In this document: positions 13,284 through 21,688 of the stretch, piece by piece
Layout: each line of letters opens with the position of its first letter
Numbering within the stretch: position 1 is the first letter of the stretch
DNA from: Thermoflexales bacterium
Lineage (GTDB): Bacteria > Chloroflexota > Anaerolineae > Fen-1058
Assembly: GCA_016931085.1 (NCBI GenBank)
Contig: JAFGFO010000269.1
Span: 1-23,886 of the forward strand
DNA: 23,886 bases
Direction of reading: 5' to 3'
Translations under genes and position numbers: made by a program
The notes under the pieces: model-generated
The model's input: only the letters and a program-made list of their open reading frames with translations
Told to the model about the DNA's origin: nothing
The model's database searches: none

Positions 13284-14855
13284 TCATGGCCCACCGGTGG
13301 TGGGGGTCAGGACGGCCGCCACGTAAGCGGATGGGTCGAGCAAGCTCTCGGCCGCGCGCTGCGCCAGGCTATATATCCCTCCCGCGCCCAGGCCCAGGCC
13401 GAGGCTCAACAGCGCCAGTGTTGCAATCGGCGCCAACACGAGCCAGCCGGGAGGCCGGCCGGCAGCCGGCGCGTGAGCGCTGAGAGGCTGCGGATCGGCG
13501 CAGGGTAGCTGGGATGGGCTAACAGACAGGGGCAGCGCTGGCTTCCAGAACGCTTCGTTCCAAATCTTGATCATCGAAAACAAGGTGAGGAAGCTGACAG
13601 CGAGGCTGACGGCGACGATGAGATACTGCCGGCTCTCCAGGCCAGCCAGGACCAGGGTAAACTTGCTGAAAAAGCCCGACAGCGGCGGCAGTCCCGCCAG
13701 CGACAAGGCCGAGACGAGGAATAAGCCGGCCAGCGCCGGCTGCGTCGTGGCCAGCCCGCCCAGTTTCTTCAAGTCCGGTGTCCCACCCAGGCGCTCGGCC
13801 ACGCCGCTCACCAGGAACAGGTTTGTCTTGACGACCATGTTGTGGATGATGTGGAGGATGGCGCCGGCCAACGCCAACGGCGTGAAAAGCGCCAGGCCCA
13901 TGATCATGTACCCGATCTGGCTGATGATGTGAAAGGCCAGCAGTCGCCTGAAATTGTACTGCGCAACCGCGCCCAACACGCCCACGACCATGGTCAGCCC
14001 GGCGATCACCAGGATCAAGGCATGCGTATAGGCCGTGTCTTGCAAAAAGAGCAAGGTAAAGACGCGGATGAGGGCGTACACCCCCACCTTGGTCAGCAGG
14101 CCGGCGAACAGCGCCGAGACCGCCGGCGGCGGCGTATGGTACGAGGCCGGCAGCCAGAAATACAGCGGGAAGAGGCCAGCCTTGATGCCAAAGATGACCA
14201 GGAACATGCTGGCCAAGACCGCTACCAGGCCAGGCGGGGCGGCGAGCAGGCGCTGCGACAGGTCAGCCATGTTGAGCGTGCCCGCCACACCGTACAACAC
14301 ACCCAGGGCGCTCACAAAAAGCGTAGACGACACCATGTTGATGACGACGTATTTGAGGCCGCCTTCCAGTTGGCAGCGCTCGCCGCCCAAAGTCATCAAG
14401 CCAAACGAGCTGACCAGCATGATCTCGAAAAACACGTACAAGTTGAACAAGTCGCCGGTGATAAACGAGCCGCACACGCCCATCAGCAAAAACTGGTACA
14501 GGGCATAAAAACCCATCCGTTCGCGTTCGGCGTCCAGGCTGCCGATGGTATACACCAGGACCAGCGTCCCCGTCAAGCTTGCCATCGTCAACATCATGGC
14601 GCTGAAGAGGTCGACGACGAAGGTGATGCCATACGGCGCCGGCCAGCCGCCCAACTGCGTCACCAGCAGGCGGCCATCGGCCACGTGGGCCAGCAAAACG
14701 AGCGCCGTCACAAGCCCGCCGGTCGAACCGGCCAGCGCCACCCAGCGCACCGCCCGCAGCCGCCGGCGCAGCAGCAGGATGGTGACGGCCGTGAAGAAGG
14801 GGATCAGAACCGGCAGGACGATGAAGCGGGAGTAGGGAGTAAGGAGTAGGTTCAT
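13284..14855 (-). CDS. mrpD: Mrp cation/proton antiporter subunit D
   Basis: A 523-residue NuoN/NuoL-related proton-translocating subunit with about 14 helices. Core features include [17 protein letters not shown] with its membrane Glu, [20 protein letters not shown] with the key Lys, [19 protein letters not shown], and [14 protein letters not shown]. The C-terminal loop (~455-490) is Pro/Ala-rich. The start ATG overlaps the mrpC stop (ATGA). The first codons are odd: after M-N, residues 3-9 (LLLTPYS) are encoded exactly by three heptamer repeats, an in-frame 21-nt insertion before the expected [11 protein letters not shown] beginning. With MrpA it forms the ion path of the antiporter. Confidence 0.95.
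   Translation of the reverse strand: MNLLLTPYSRFIVLPVLIPFFTAVTILLLRRRLRAVRWVALAGSTGGLVTALVLLAHVADGRLLVTQLGGWPAPYGITFVVDLFSAMMLTMASLTGTLVLVYTIGSLDAERERMGFYALYQFLLMGVCGSFITGDLFNLYVFFEIMLVSSFGLMTLGGERCQLEGGLKYVVINMVSSTLFVSALGVLYGVAGTLNMADLSQRLLAAPPGLVAVLASMFLVIFGIKAGLFPLYFWLPASYHTPPPAVSALFAGLLTKVGVYALIRVFTLLFLQDTAYTHALILVIAGLTMVVGVLGAVAQYNFRRLLAFHIISQIGYMIMGLALFTPLALAGAILHIIHNMVVKTNLFLVSGVAERLGGTPDLKKLGGLATTQPALAGLFLVSALSLAGLPPLSGFFSKFTLVLAGLESRQYLIVAVSLAVSFLTLFSMIKIWNEAFWKPALPLSVSPSQLPCADPQPLSAHAPAAGRPPGWLVLAPIATLALLSLGLGLGAGGIYSLAQRAAESLLDPSAYVAAVLTPTTGGP
14830..14850. repeat. Three in-frame heptamer repeats in the 5' end of mrpD
   Basis: GAGTAGG, GAGTAAG and GAGTAGG in the plus sense, immediately after the second codon of mrpD on the minus strand. 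Three units make 21 nt, so the reading frame is kept and seven residues (LLLTPYS) are added. Same family as 13225-13266. Confidence 0.9.
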
Positions 14856-15199
14856 TGATCCGTCGTCCGCAGCTCGTCCAGGTCGTCGTGGCCGGTAGCC
14901 TGGCTGGCGCGATAAGCCAGCACCAGCACAAAGGCGCTGACGCCAAAACCGATCACAATCGCGGTCAAGATCAAGGCTTGTGGCAGCGGGTCGGCCAAGG
15001 CGCCGCCATAGCCGGCGTGGGCCTCATCCAAGATGGGCACCCGGCCGCGCCGCAGCGGCCCCATCGTGAACAACAAGAGATTGGCGCCGTGGCTCAACAA
15101 GCCCAGGCCAATGATCAACTTGACGACGCTGCGCCGCAAGAGCATGTACACGCCGGCCGCAAACAGCACCCCAATCACGATGGCCATTACGATTTCCAT
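14852..15199 (-). CDS. mrpC: Mrp cation/proton antiporter subunit C
   Basis: A 115-residue NuoK-like subunit with three helices. It carries the family core [27 protein letters not shown] (18-44) and, after a short loop with [17 protein letters not shown], the third helix. The C-terminus is short and acidic ([11 protein letters not shown]). The gene overlaps mrpB by 13 bases and mrpD by 4. It lines the proton path next to MrpD. Length and motifs are typical. Confidence 0.95.
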   Translation of the reverse strand: MEIVMAIVIGVLFAAGVYMLLRRSVVKLIIGLGLLSHGANLLLFTMGPLRRGRVPILDEAHAGYGGALADPLPQALILTAIVIGFGVSAFVLVLAYRASQATGHDDLDELRTTDQ

Positions 15200-15627
15200 T
15201 GCTCAACCTCAGCGATCAAGCGCAAAACGACCGTCAGCACCATGCCAACGACGACGATGTACACGCCGACGTCGAACAACACTGGCGTGCCCAGTTCCAA
15301 GTCGCCCAGGACGGACGTACTGTGCACGTCTTCCAACCACAACCCCTCCATGAAGGACTTGCCGGCCAACATAGGCATGACCGCCGACAGGCCGGCCACC
15401 AACAAGCCGAGCGGCATCAGGTAACGCGCGGCGGCCGCCGGCAAAACGGCCTCCGCATCGCGCAGCCCGCCGGCCAGGGCCAGCAGGATGATAGCAGCCG
15501 CCGCCACCAGGCCGCCGGCAAAGCCGCCGCCGGGGGCGTTGTGGCCGCGCAGCAGCAAAAAGATCGAAAACAGGATCAGCAGCGGCAGCATCAAGCGCGC
15601 TGCGGTGCGAACGATAATCGAATCCAT
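15187..15627 (-). CDS. mrpB: Mrp cation/proton antiporter subunit B
   Basis: A 146-residue membrane protein with four helices. The signature is [25 protein letters not shown] (27-51), the Gly-rich segment of MrpB/MnhB, followed by [24 protein letters not shown] lies 4 nt before the ATG. It is encoded 38 nt after mrpA; most of that gap is a heptamer repeat. A related MrpB-type domain is also present at the end of MrpA, as is usual for the seven-subunit type. Confidence 0.94.
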   Translation of the reverse strand: MDSIIVRTAARLMLPLLILFSIFLLLRGHNAPGGGFAGGLVAAAAIILLALAGGLRDAEAVLPAAAARYLMPLGLLVAGLSAVMPMLAGKSFMEGLWLEDVHSTSVLGDLELGTPVLFDVGVYIVVVGMVLTVVLRLIAEVEQWKS

Positions 15628-15641
15628 CTCGCCTCTAGGAT

Positions 15642-15662
15642 AGTTTCAGGTTTAAGGTTTCA
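15642..15662. repeat. Heptamer tandem repeat, GGTTTCA type
   Basis: Three units in the plus sense, AGTTTCA, GGTTTAA and GGTTTCA, between mrpA and mrpB. The order of unit variants matches the start of the 422-450 array, which suggests copying of a block rather than independent slippage. Confidence 0.85.
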
Positions 15663-15665
15663 AGA

Positions 15666-18047
15666 TCAAGCTTGGCTACGCGAATCAAGCTGCGCGTCAA
15701 CAGCGGATACAGCCCGAGAAACGGCCTGGGCATGGGCGGCTCGTCTGCCTTTGAGCAGTGCATAGATGCCGGTGGCCGCGATCGTCAGGACCGATATCTC
15801 ACCAAGGGTATCAAAGCCGCGAAAATCCACCAGGATCACGTTGACCTCGTTGTGACCGTGGACGGGGACGGTGCTGTGAGCGATAAAATCCTCATAGTCC
15901 AGGCCATCTTGGGGCTGGATGCCGGTGGCGAACAAGACCAGGCCGGCCGCCAACAGGCCAACCATGGCCGAGACCATCACGTCACGCACCTGGGCCGGGC
16001 GCGAGGTGCGCTCGTGAAAAAAGCGTGGCAGGAAGTGAACGACCAATAGGAATACGATCACCATCAAGGTCTCGATGACCAACTGCGTCACGGCCAAATC
16101 GGGCGCGCTGTACCAGACGAAAAACAGCGATACCAGGGCGCCGATCACGCCCATGCCGGCGATGGCCACCAGGCGGCCTCGAACGCGCGTCACCGCAATG
16201 GCCATCACCACGATCGTGCCGCCCAGCAGCAGCTCGGAAGGCCAGGGCCGCGTGAGCTCGACGTCTGCCCAATGGAACACATGGCGGCCGCGCGCCGCTA
16301 AAGTACCGCCCACCAAGATCGTTACGGCCGCCAGGATCGTCATCAAGTAATAACGAAAGGTGCCATTTTGCAACACAGCGGTCAGCCTGCCGGCCAGTCC
16401 CAGCATGCCGGCTAGGGCAGCATCGTAAACGGCATTGAACGAGAGGCGCGTCCAAGTGAAGACCACGTCCGCCGCGCGCGCGTACAGCAGGTACAGCCCG
16501 AGGCCGGCCGTGATCGCTCCCACGCTCAAAGCCAGCGGGGCAGTCAAGCCGTGATAGACGGCCAGCTTGACGGTGAGCGCCTCGGCCAACGCCGCCGAGG
16601 CGGCCCGGGCGACAAGCGAATTGGCCAAGGCGGGCCACACGCCCAACAACAGGGACAAGCCGGCCAGTACGGCCGGGCCGAGCAGCATGAGCCGTGGGGG
16701 TTCGTGACCCGCCCGCACGCCATCCTGCTCGATGGCAGGCGGCGCGAAGAACACGCCGTGGAACAGGCGCAGGGCGATGGCCACGTTCAGCAAGCTGGCG
16801 ACGACGACGACGGCCGGCGCCAGCCACCATGCCGCCGGCGGGTAAGGACTGTGCAGGGCGGCCTCCAGCAGCAGCTCCTTGGCAACAAAGCCCAGCAAGA
16901 GCGGCAGTCCGGCCATCGAGAACGCCGCCAGGCCCATCAGGGCAGCCGAGAGCGGCATAGACGCACGCAGCCGGCCCAAGGCGCGTATGTCGCGCGTGCC
17001 GCTTTCGTGGTCGATTCCCCCCACCAGCAAGAACAAGGCGCCCTTGTACAAGGCGTGGGCCAAGACGCCCAGCATGGCCGCTTCGACGGCATACGGTGTC
17101 CCCCACCCCAGCAGCATCACCAGTGTGCCCAACCAGCCGATCGTCGTATATGCCAGGATGGCCTTGAGATCCGTCTGCTTGAGCGCAAGCACCCCCCCGG
17201 CCAGCATGGTCACCATCCCCACCGCCGACACAGTATACATCCAAGCCGGCGACTGGCCCAGGACAGGCAAGAGGCGCGCCAGCAGGTATACGCCGGCCTT
17301 GACCATCGTCGCCGAATGCAAGTAGGCGCTGACGGGCGTGGGGGCCTGCATGGCGTCCGGCAGCCAGATGTGAAACGGCCACTGGGCGCTCTTGGTGAAC
17401 GCGCCCAGCCAGATCAGCAGCATGGCGGGCAGGACAAGCGGCGAGTAGAGATCGGAGATGGGAGACGTGGCCAATTGGCTGAGCTCGTAGCCGCCGGCAA
17501 GCTGCCCCAGCAGGATCAAGCCGGCCAGCAGCGCCAGGCCGCCGCCGCCGGTGATGAGCAGCGCCTTGAGCGCGCCGGCGCGCGCCTCGGGCCGCTCGTG
17601 GTCCAGGCCGATGAGGAGATAGGACGTGACGCTAGTCAGCTCCCAAAACACAAACAGGACGATGAGGTTATCGGCCAGGACCACGCCCAGCATCGAGGCC
17701 ATGAACAGCATGTGGTACGCGTAAAAGCGGCCAATGTCTTCCCGTCCTTCGAGATAAGCGCCGGCATACAAGACCACCAGGGCGCCGATGCCGCTGACGA
17801 TCAGCGCGAACAGCAGCCCCAGCCCATCCAGTTGGAAAGAAAAGCGGATGCCCAGGCTGGGGACCCAGGGCAGGTCAGCCCGGACGACGTGTCCGGCGTA
17901 GACAGATGGAGCCTGTCCCAAGAAGTAGGCAAACAGTGCCGCCGGCAGCGCGGCCAGGACCCAGGTGGCGCGCGCCTTGAGCGTGCGCGCCAGCCAGGGT
18001 GCAGCGCCGGCCCCAACGAATCCAGCCATGATCACGGCGATTAACAT
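15666..18047 (-). CDS. mrpA: Mrp cation/proton antiporter subunit A
   Basis: A 793-residue NuoL-like subunit, the largest of the complex. Residues ~60-420 hold the proton-translocation core: FVFWELTSVTSYLLIGLDHERPEAR, WLGAFTKSAQWPFHIWLPDAMQAPTPVSAYLHSATMVKAG in fragments around residues 215-260, and the AHALYKGALFLLVGGIDHE segment. The C-terminal third carries the MrpB/MbhE-like extension (WYSAPDLAVTQLVIETLMVIVFLLVVHFLPR; FRGFDTLGEISVLTIAATGIYALLKG). It begins 12 nt after the stop of the kinase gene and has only a weak ribosome site (GGAG), so it is probably expressed from the kinase transcript. The complex exchanges Na+ (or Li+/K+) for protons at the cell membrane. Confidence 0.95.
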   Translation of the reverse strand: MLIAVIMAGFVGAGAAPWLARTLKARATWVLAALPAALFAYFLGQAPSVYAGHVVRADLPWVPSLGIRFSFQLDGLGLLFALIVSGIGALVVLYAGAYLEGREDIGRFYAYHMLFMASMLGVVLADNLIVLFVFWELTSVTSYLLIGLDHERPEARAGALKALLITGGGGLALLAGLILLGQLAGGYELSQLATSPISDLYSPLVLPAMLLIWLGAFTKSAQWPFHIWLPDAMQAPTPVSAYLHSATMVKAGVYLLARLLPVLGQSPAWMYTVSAVGMVTMLAGGVLALKQTDLKAILAYTTIGWLGTLVMLLGWGTPYAVEAAMLGVLAHALYKGALFLLVGGIDHESGTRDIRALGRLRASMPLSAALMGLAAFSMAGLPLLLGFVAKELLLEAALHSPYPPAAWWLAPAVVVVASLLNVAIALRLFHGVFFAPPAIEQDGVRAGHEPPRLMLLGPAVLAGLSLLLGVWPALANSLVARAASAALAEALTVKLAVYHGLTAPLALSVGAITAGLGLYLLYARAADVVFTWTRLSFNAVYDAALAGMLGLAGRLTAVLQNGTFRYYLMTILAAVTILVGGTLAARGRHVFHWADVELTRPWPSELLLGGTIVVMAIAVTRVRGRLVAIAGMGVIGALVSLFFVWYSAPDLAVTQLVIETLMVIVFLLVVHFLPRFFHERTSRPAQVRDVMVSAMVGLLAAGLVLFATGIQPQDGLDYEDFIAHSTVPVHGHNEVNVILVDFRGFDTLGEISVLTIAATGIYALLKGRRAAHAQAVSRAVSAVDAQLDSRSQA

Positions 18048-18059
18048 AGCTGCTATGCC

Positions 18060-21000
18060 TTACTCCGGCACGTAGCAACTGATGCCGCCGGTCGTGCCAA
18101 TCCAGACCACACCCCCCGGCGTGACGTGGATGGCCTCGATCTTGTTGTGCACCAGCCCGTCAGCCGTTGTAAAGCTCTGGCGCACACCGCTGAGGGGGTC
18201 GAAATAAATCAGGCCATCGCCCCCGCCCCAGATCGCTCCATCCGGGCCAAGCGCCAGGTGGGTGATATACTCGGGCCAATCGAAGCGGCTCCATTGGCCG
18301 TCAGCCAGGTGATAGACGTCGCCGGCGCTCATCCATAAGCTGCCATCGGCCCCCTCAGCTATCTCGTAGATGTGCCCAGGCGAGCCGCCGGCGGCCTCGA
18401 GCGTTGTCCAGCCATCCTTGCCGTAATACGCCAGGCCGCCGTCGCCAATCCAGGCCGTGCCATCCCGCGCCACGTAAAACGCGTTCGTATTCTTGATCAG
18501 GGCATGATCGTCGGCTGTGAACGTGATCCACTCGCCGCTGGTTAGATCGTGACGGATCAAGCCGGCATCGGCGCTGAGCCATTGAACGCTATCGGGGGCA
18601 AAGGCTACCTTGGAAACCGTGCCGGCGCCGGCCAAGGCTTCGGGCGAGGTGCTTTGCCACTTGGCGCCGTCATACCAGGAGAGCTTTTTGTAGCCGCCCG
18701 CCCATAGATGGCCCTTGCCGTCCACGCCAGGCAGGCCAGGCCAGGTTGGCGCGCCCTCGTTTGCGCCAAAAGCCTGCCAGGTGTCGCTGGACGGATCGTA
18801 GCGGCTCAGCCCCTGACCATCCTTGTGGGCGAACCACAGCGCACCGTCCCCGTCCTGCCGGATAGTCGCGACACTGTTGCTGCCCGGTCCATCTTCGGTG
18901 GTCCAAGGCTGCCAGCTCGCGCCGTCGTAAAGGACCACCCCGCCGCCATTCGTGCCCAGCCACAGGCCGGTCTCGTCCTCGACGATGGTCGTCACCCGCT
19001 TATCAGGGAGCCCATCGCGGCTCGGCTTGAACGGCTGCCAGTCGCCGGCGGCCGGGTCGTAACGGACAGCGCCTCCATCACCGGCAAACCAAAAACTGCC
19101 ATCGCCGGCCTGGTGCATGGCATAGACGCTCATACCCTTCAGTTGAGGAACAGTCTCCCACTGAGCGCTGCCTGGGGCGCGCCGCGCCGTCTCGCTGCTC
19201 GAGCTGACCCATACCGCACCTTCCTCGCTCAACAGCAAAGCCCGCACCAAAGTGCTGGGCAAGCCATTGTCTTGATTGAACACCTGCCAGGCGTTCCCAT
19301 CGTAATAAGCCAGGCCCTGTCCAGTCCCCGCTACCCACAGCCCACCGGCCTCGTCCATCGCCAACAGCGTGACCATCGGGGGAGTAAACAGCAGAGGAGG
19401 GATGGGGGGCGATCCCCAGCCCGTCCCGTCCTCCCGGTAGTAATTCAAGCCGCGTTTTCCATCGTTCGTGCCGGCCCACAAAGCGCCATCCTCGTCGACG
19501 AGAAGCGCCTGGATCGAGTCTCCATCCAGCCCATCAGTCTCATCAAAGGTCCGCCAGGACTGGCCATCGAAACAATTGAGGCCGGCGTCGGTGGCCACCC
19601 ACAAATTGCCTTCTTCGTCCAGCAGCAGGTCGTTGATCCGGTTAGAAGCCAGACCATCGCCAATGCCCAACTTGACGTAATCGCCTTCATCCAGATCCCA
19701 GCGCAGCAAGCCGCCGCTGCCGCCCACCCACAAATAGTCGTCTTGGGAATCGTGCGTCAATCTTCCGCGCGCCAGGGCTGAGACAAAGTTGGCGTTGGTG
19801 TAACTGGTCCAGCCGGCCGGCGGCCCCTCGGGTTCGGCTGGAGCAAGGGGTGTTGGAGGCGCTTGTGGCGCAGAGGTCCCGGCCGTCGTCAGGGCCGCCG
19901 CGTCGGCATTGGCGTAGCCGGTCTGTGAGCCTTGCACGATAATGCTGACCGATTCTCCTGCTTGGAAAGTCAATGTAGCCAGGCGATACCAGCGGCTGCC
20001 ATCGTTTCGTTGATCGACTTTGAGAGTGACAGGGTCACTGCTGGACATAATCGTAAAGGGGCTGTCTGTGGCGCGGTCCTCTCCCTGTGGCCACCAGGTC
20101 CACACGTCATATTCGCCTGCCCCCGGCAGATCGAAATCGAAACGCGCCCGGCAAGCCGTGCAGCCTGGCTCGGCGTAGAGGAAATCATCTCCATAGCAGA
20201 TCCCCTCACAATCGCCGTCATCGCACGTCCCCCACTCGCCCTCGACGCTAAAGCCGGGGCCAGCATTATCCACAACCAGCTCGAGCGGCGAGGAGGGCAG
20301 CAAAGGCGTCTCCGATGGCGCAGGCGCGCCGCTTGCCAGAGTGGCGCTCGGCGCCGCATCTGTGGGACGAGGCTTGTTCATATTGGGCACGATCAGCAGC
20401 GCCGCGACGAGGGCCACGGCCAACAGGAGTGCTCCGGCGGCGAGCGGCAGCCAGGGAAGCGAGCGGCGAGGCAGCGCCGTAGTGACGGTTTTGGGCAGGA
20501 AGGGGACGGCAGCCGTCGGCTCGGGCGACGGGGCGGCGGGGATGGCGGTAGCCGTCTCGGGCAGGGGCGCGCGCGTCTCAGGCGTGACGCCGCCTCCCAG
20601 CGTGCTGGCGAGGGTTTCAGCCTCTTGCCGCTGCGGGATGATCTCTGTCGGCAGGTCACTCACGGCACGCTGCAGCGCCTCCACCATCTCCTCGGCTGTT
20701 TGAAAGCGATCGGCGGGTGACTTGGCCAGGGCCTTGAGAATCACCCGTTCTACCGCTTCAGGCAGATTCGGATCGATCTGGCTTGGCAGCGGCAGCGGCT
20801 CGGTGATGTGCTTGAGCATGACGGCCAGCGGCGTTTCGGCCTCGTAAGGCACGCGGCCGGTGAGCATCTCGTAGAGCACGATGCCCAAGGAATAAATATC
20901 GCTGCGGGCATCGGCCGGCTCGCCGCGCCCCTGCTCGGGCGACATGTAGGCTGGCGTGCCCACGACGGCGCCGGTCGCCGTAAAGCGGGCCGCACCGCTC

Positions 21001-21479
21001 ACCAGCTTGGCAATGCCGAAATCGGTCAAGAACGCGTCGCCGCGTTGGTCGATGAGCACGTTGCTGGACTTGATGTCGCGGTGAATGACGCCCTGGCTGT
21101 GGGCATAGCCCAACGCGCGGCCCACCTGGTCCATCATACGGGCCGTCTTGGTCAAGTCCAGAGAGCCGCCTTTAGCGATCAAGTCCCGCAGCGTGCCGGC
21201 GTCGACGTAGCGCATGACCAGGTAAGTGACGCCTTCCTGCTCACCATAATCGTGCACCGGCAGGATATGAGGATGCTCCAGGCGGGCCAGGGTACGCGCC
21301 TCCTGGTTAAAGCGGGCTACAAAGCTTTCATCCTCGGTAAAGTGAGCCGGCAGGATCTTGACGGCGACGTAGCGGTCCATGGAAGGCTGGTAGGCCTTAA
21401 AGACCGTCGCCATCCCCCCCTGGCCGATCTGGGCCAGGATTTGATAAGGCCCCAAGTTTTTTCCAATGTATGCGTTCAT
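18060..21479 (-). CDS. Membrane Ser/Thr kinase with golvesin-like domain and 14-blade Reg_prop sensor
   Basis: An 1139-residue single-pass receptor kinase. Residues ~12-270 are a complete PknB-type kinase: IGQGGMATV (18-26), K41, E60, HRD 133-135, DFG 153-155, GTPAYMSPEQ (174-183). A Pro/Thr-rich linker leads to one membrane helix (~342-364). Outside, residues ~399-530 resemble a golvesin-like carbohydrate-binding domain (LVVDNAGPGFS ... ADAAALT) with five Cys at 419, 424, 428, 440 and 443. Residues ~558-1139 are 14 LW-x-G-type blades (Trp at 584, 627, 668, 714, 757, 797, 840, 882, 926, 967, 1010, 1049, 1084, 1126), enough for two seven-bladed propellers. TATAAT lies 9 nt before the ATG, so the mRNA is probably leaderless. 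It ends 12 nt before mrpA, so Mrp may be its co-transcribed target. Confidence 0.93.
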   Translation of the reverse strand: MNAYIGKNLGPYQILAQIGQGGMATVFKAYQPSMDRYVAVKILPAHFTEDESFVARFNQEARTLARLEHPHILPVHDYGEQEGVTYLVMRYVDAGTLRDLIAKGGSLDLTKTARMMDQVGRALGYAHSQGVIHRDIKSSNVLIDQRGDAFLTDFGIAKLVSGAARFTATGAVVGTPAYMSPEQGRGEPADARSDIYSLGIVLYEMLTGRVPYEAETPLAVMLKHITEPLPLPSQIDPNLPEAVERVILKALAKSPADRFQTAEEMVEALQRAVSDLPTEIIPQRQEAETLASTLGGGVTPETRAPLPETATAIPAAPSPEPTAAVPFLPKTVTTALPRRSLPWLPLAAGALLLAVALVAALLIVPNMNKPRPTDAAPSATLASGAPAPSETPLLPSSPLELVVDNAGPGFSVEGEWGTCDDGDCEGICYGDDFLYAEPGCTACRARFDFDLPGAGEYDVWTWWPQGEDRATDSPFTIMSSSDPVTLKVDQRNDGSRWYRLATLTFQAGESVSIIVQGSQTGYANADAAALTTAGTSAPQAPPTPLAPAEPEGPPAGWTSYTNANFVSALARGRLTHDSQDDYLWVGGSGGLLRWDLDEGDYVKLGIGDGLASNRINDLLLDEEGNLWVATDAGLNCFDGQSWRTFDETDGLDGDSIQALLVDEDGALWAGTNDGKRGLNYYREDGTGWGSPPIPPLLFTPPMVTLLAMDEAGGLWVAGTGQGLAYYDGNAWQVFNQDNGLPSTLVRALLLSEEGAVWVSSSSETARRAPGSAQWETVPQLKGMSVYAMHQAGDGSFWFAGDGGAVRYDPAAGDWQPFKPSRDGLPDKRVTTIVEDETGLWLGTNGGGVVLYDGASWQPWTTEDGPGSNSVATIRQDGDGALWFAHKDGQGLSRYDPSSDTWQAFGANEGAPTWPGLPGVDGKGHLWAGGYKKLSWYDGAKWQSTSPEALAGAGTVSKVAFAPDSVQWLSADAGLIRHDLTSGEWITFTADDHALIKNTNAFYVARDGTAWIGDGGLAYYGKDGWTTLEAAGGSPGHIYEIAEGADGSLWMSAGDVYHLADGQWSRFDWPEYITHLALGPDGAIWGGGDGLIYFDPLSGVRQSFTTADGLVHNKIEAIHVTPGGVVWIGTTGGISCYVPE

Positions 21480-21488
21480 CAGCTACCC

Positions 21489-21494
21489 ATTATA
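21489..21494 (-). promoter_or_regulatory. -10 box of the kinase-mrp transcript, near-leaderless
   Basis: The minus strand reads TATAAT, nine bases, then ATG at 21479, with no Shine-Dalgarno between. No good -35 hexamer is visible at 16-18 bp, so this promoter is less certain than the others and may need an activator. Confidence 0.45.
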
Positions 21495-21560
21495 ACTCAA
21501 TCTTTCCCTTTCCGCCACAGCCACGATATTGTGCAGTCCCTACTTTGATGCTCGCAATCA

Positions 21561-21675
21561 CACAGTTTTTTTATCACGAATGACACAAATGGACGAATGA
21601 CACGAATGTTTTAATCCATTCGTGTCATTCGTCGGTTCGTAAAATTCGTGATTAATAAGCAGGCGTAAAACTGTG
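21561..21675. repeat. 115-bp inverted element with CACGAATG arms (MITE-like)
   Basis: The ends CACAGTTTT (21561-21569) and AAAACTGTG (21667-21675) are perfect 9-bp inverted repeats. Inside, two arms of about 44 nt (21570-21613 and 21614-21657), built from ACGAATG and GACACGAATG units, are nearly complementary, so the DNA could form a long cruciform or hairpin. It fills most of the gap between the histidine kinase and the Ser/Thr kinase. No target duplication is obvious. Confidence 0.75.
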
Positions 21676-21688
21676 GTACTGCAAGCCA

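Noticed and set aside
13842..14849. 335-residue plus-strand frame opposite mrpD
   Set aside because: Same His/Gln/Arg-rich antisense character; mrpD on the other strand explains the region.
16551..18044. 497-residue open frame on the plus strand opposite mrpA
   Set aside because: Composition rich in Gln, His, Arg and Gly with no domain, and fully antisense to a strongly conserved membrane gene; typical high-GC shadow frame.
21561..21675. Inverted element as an insertion sequence
   Set aside because: Only 115 bp and no coding capacity; at most a non-autonomous element.
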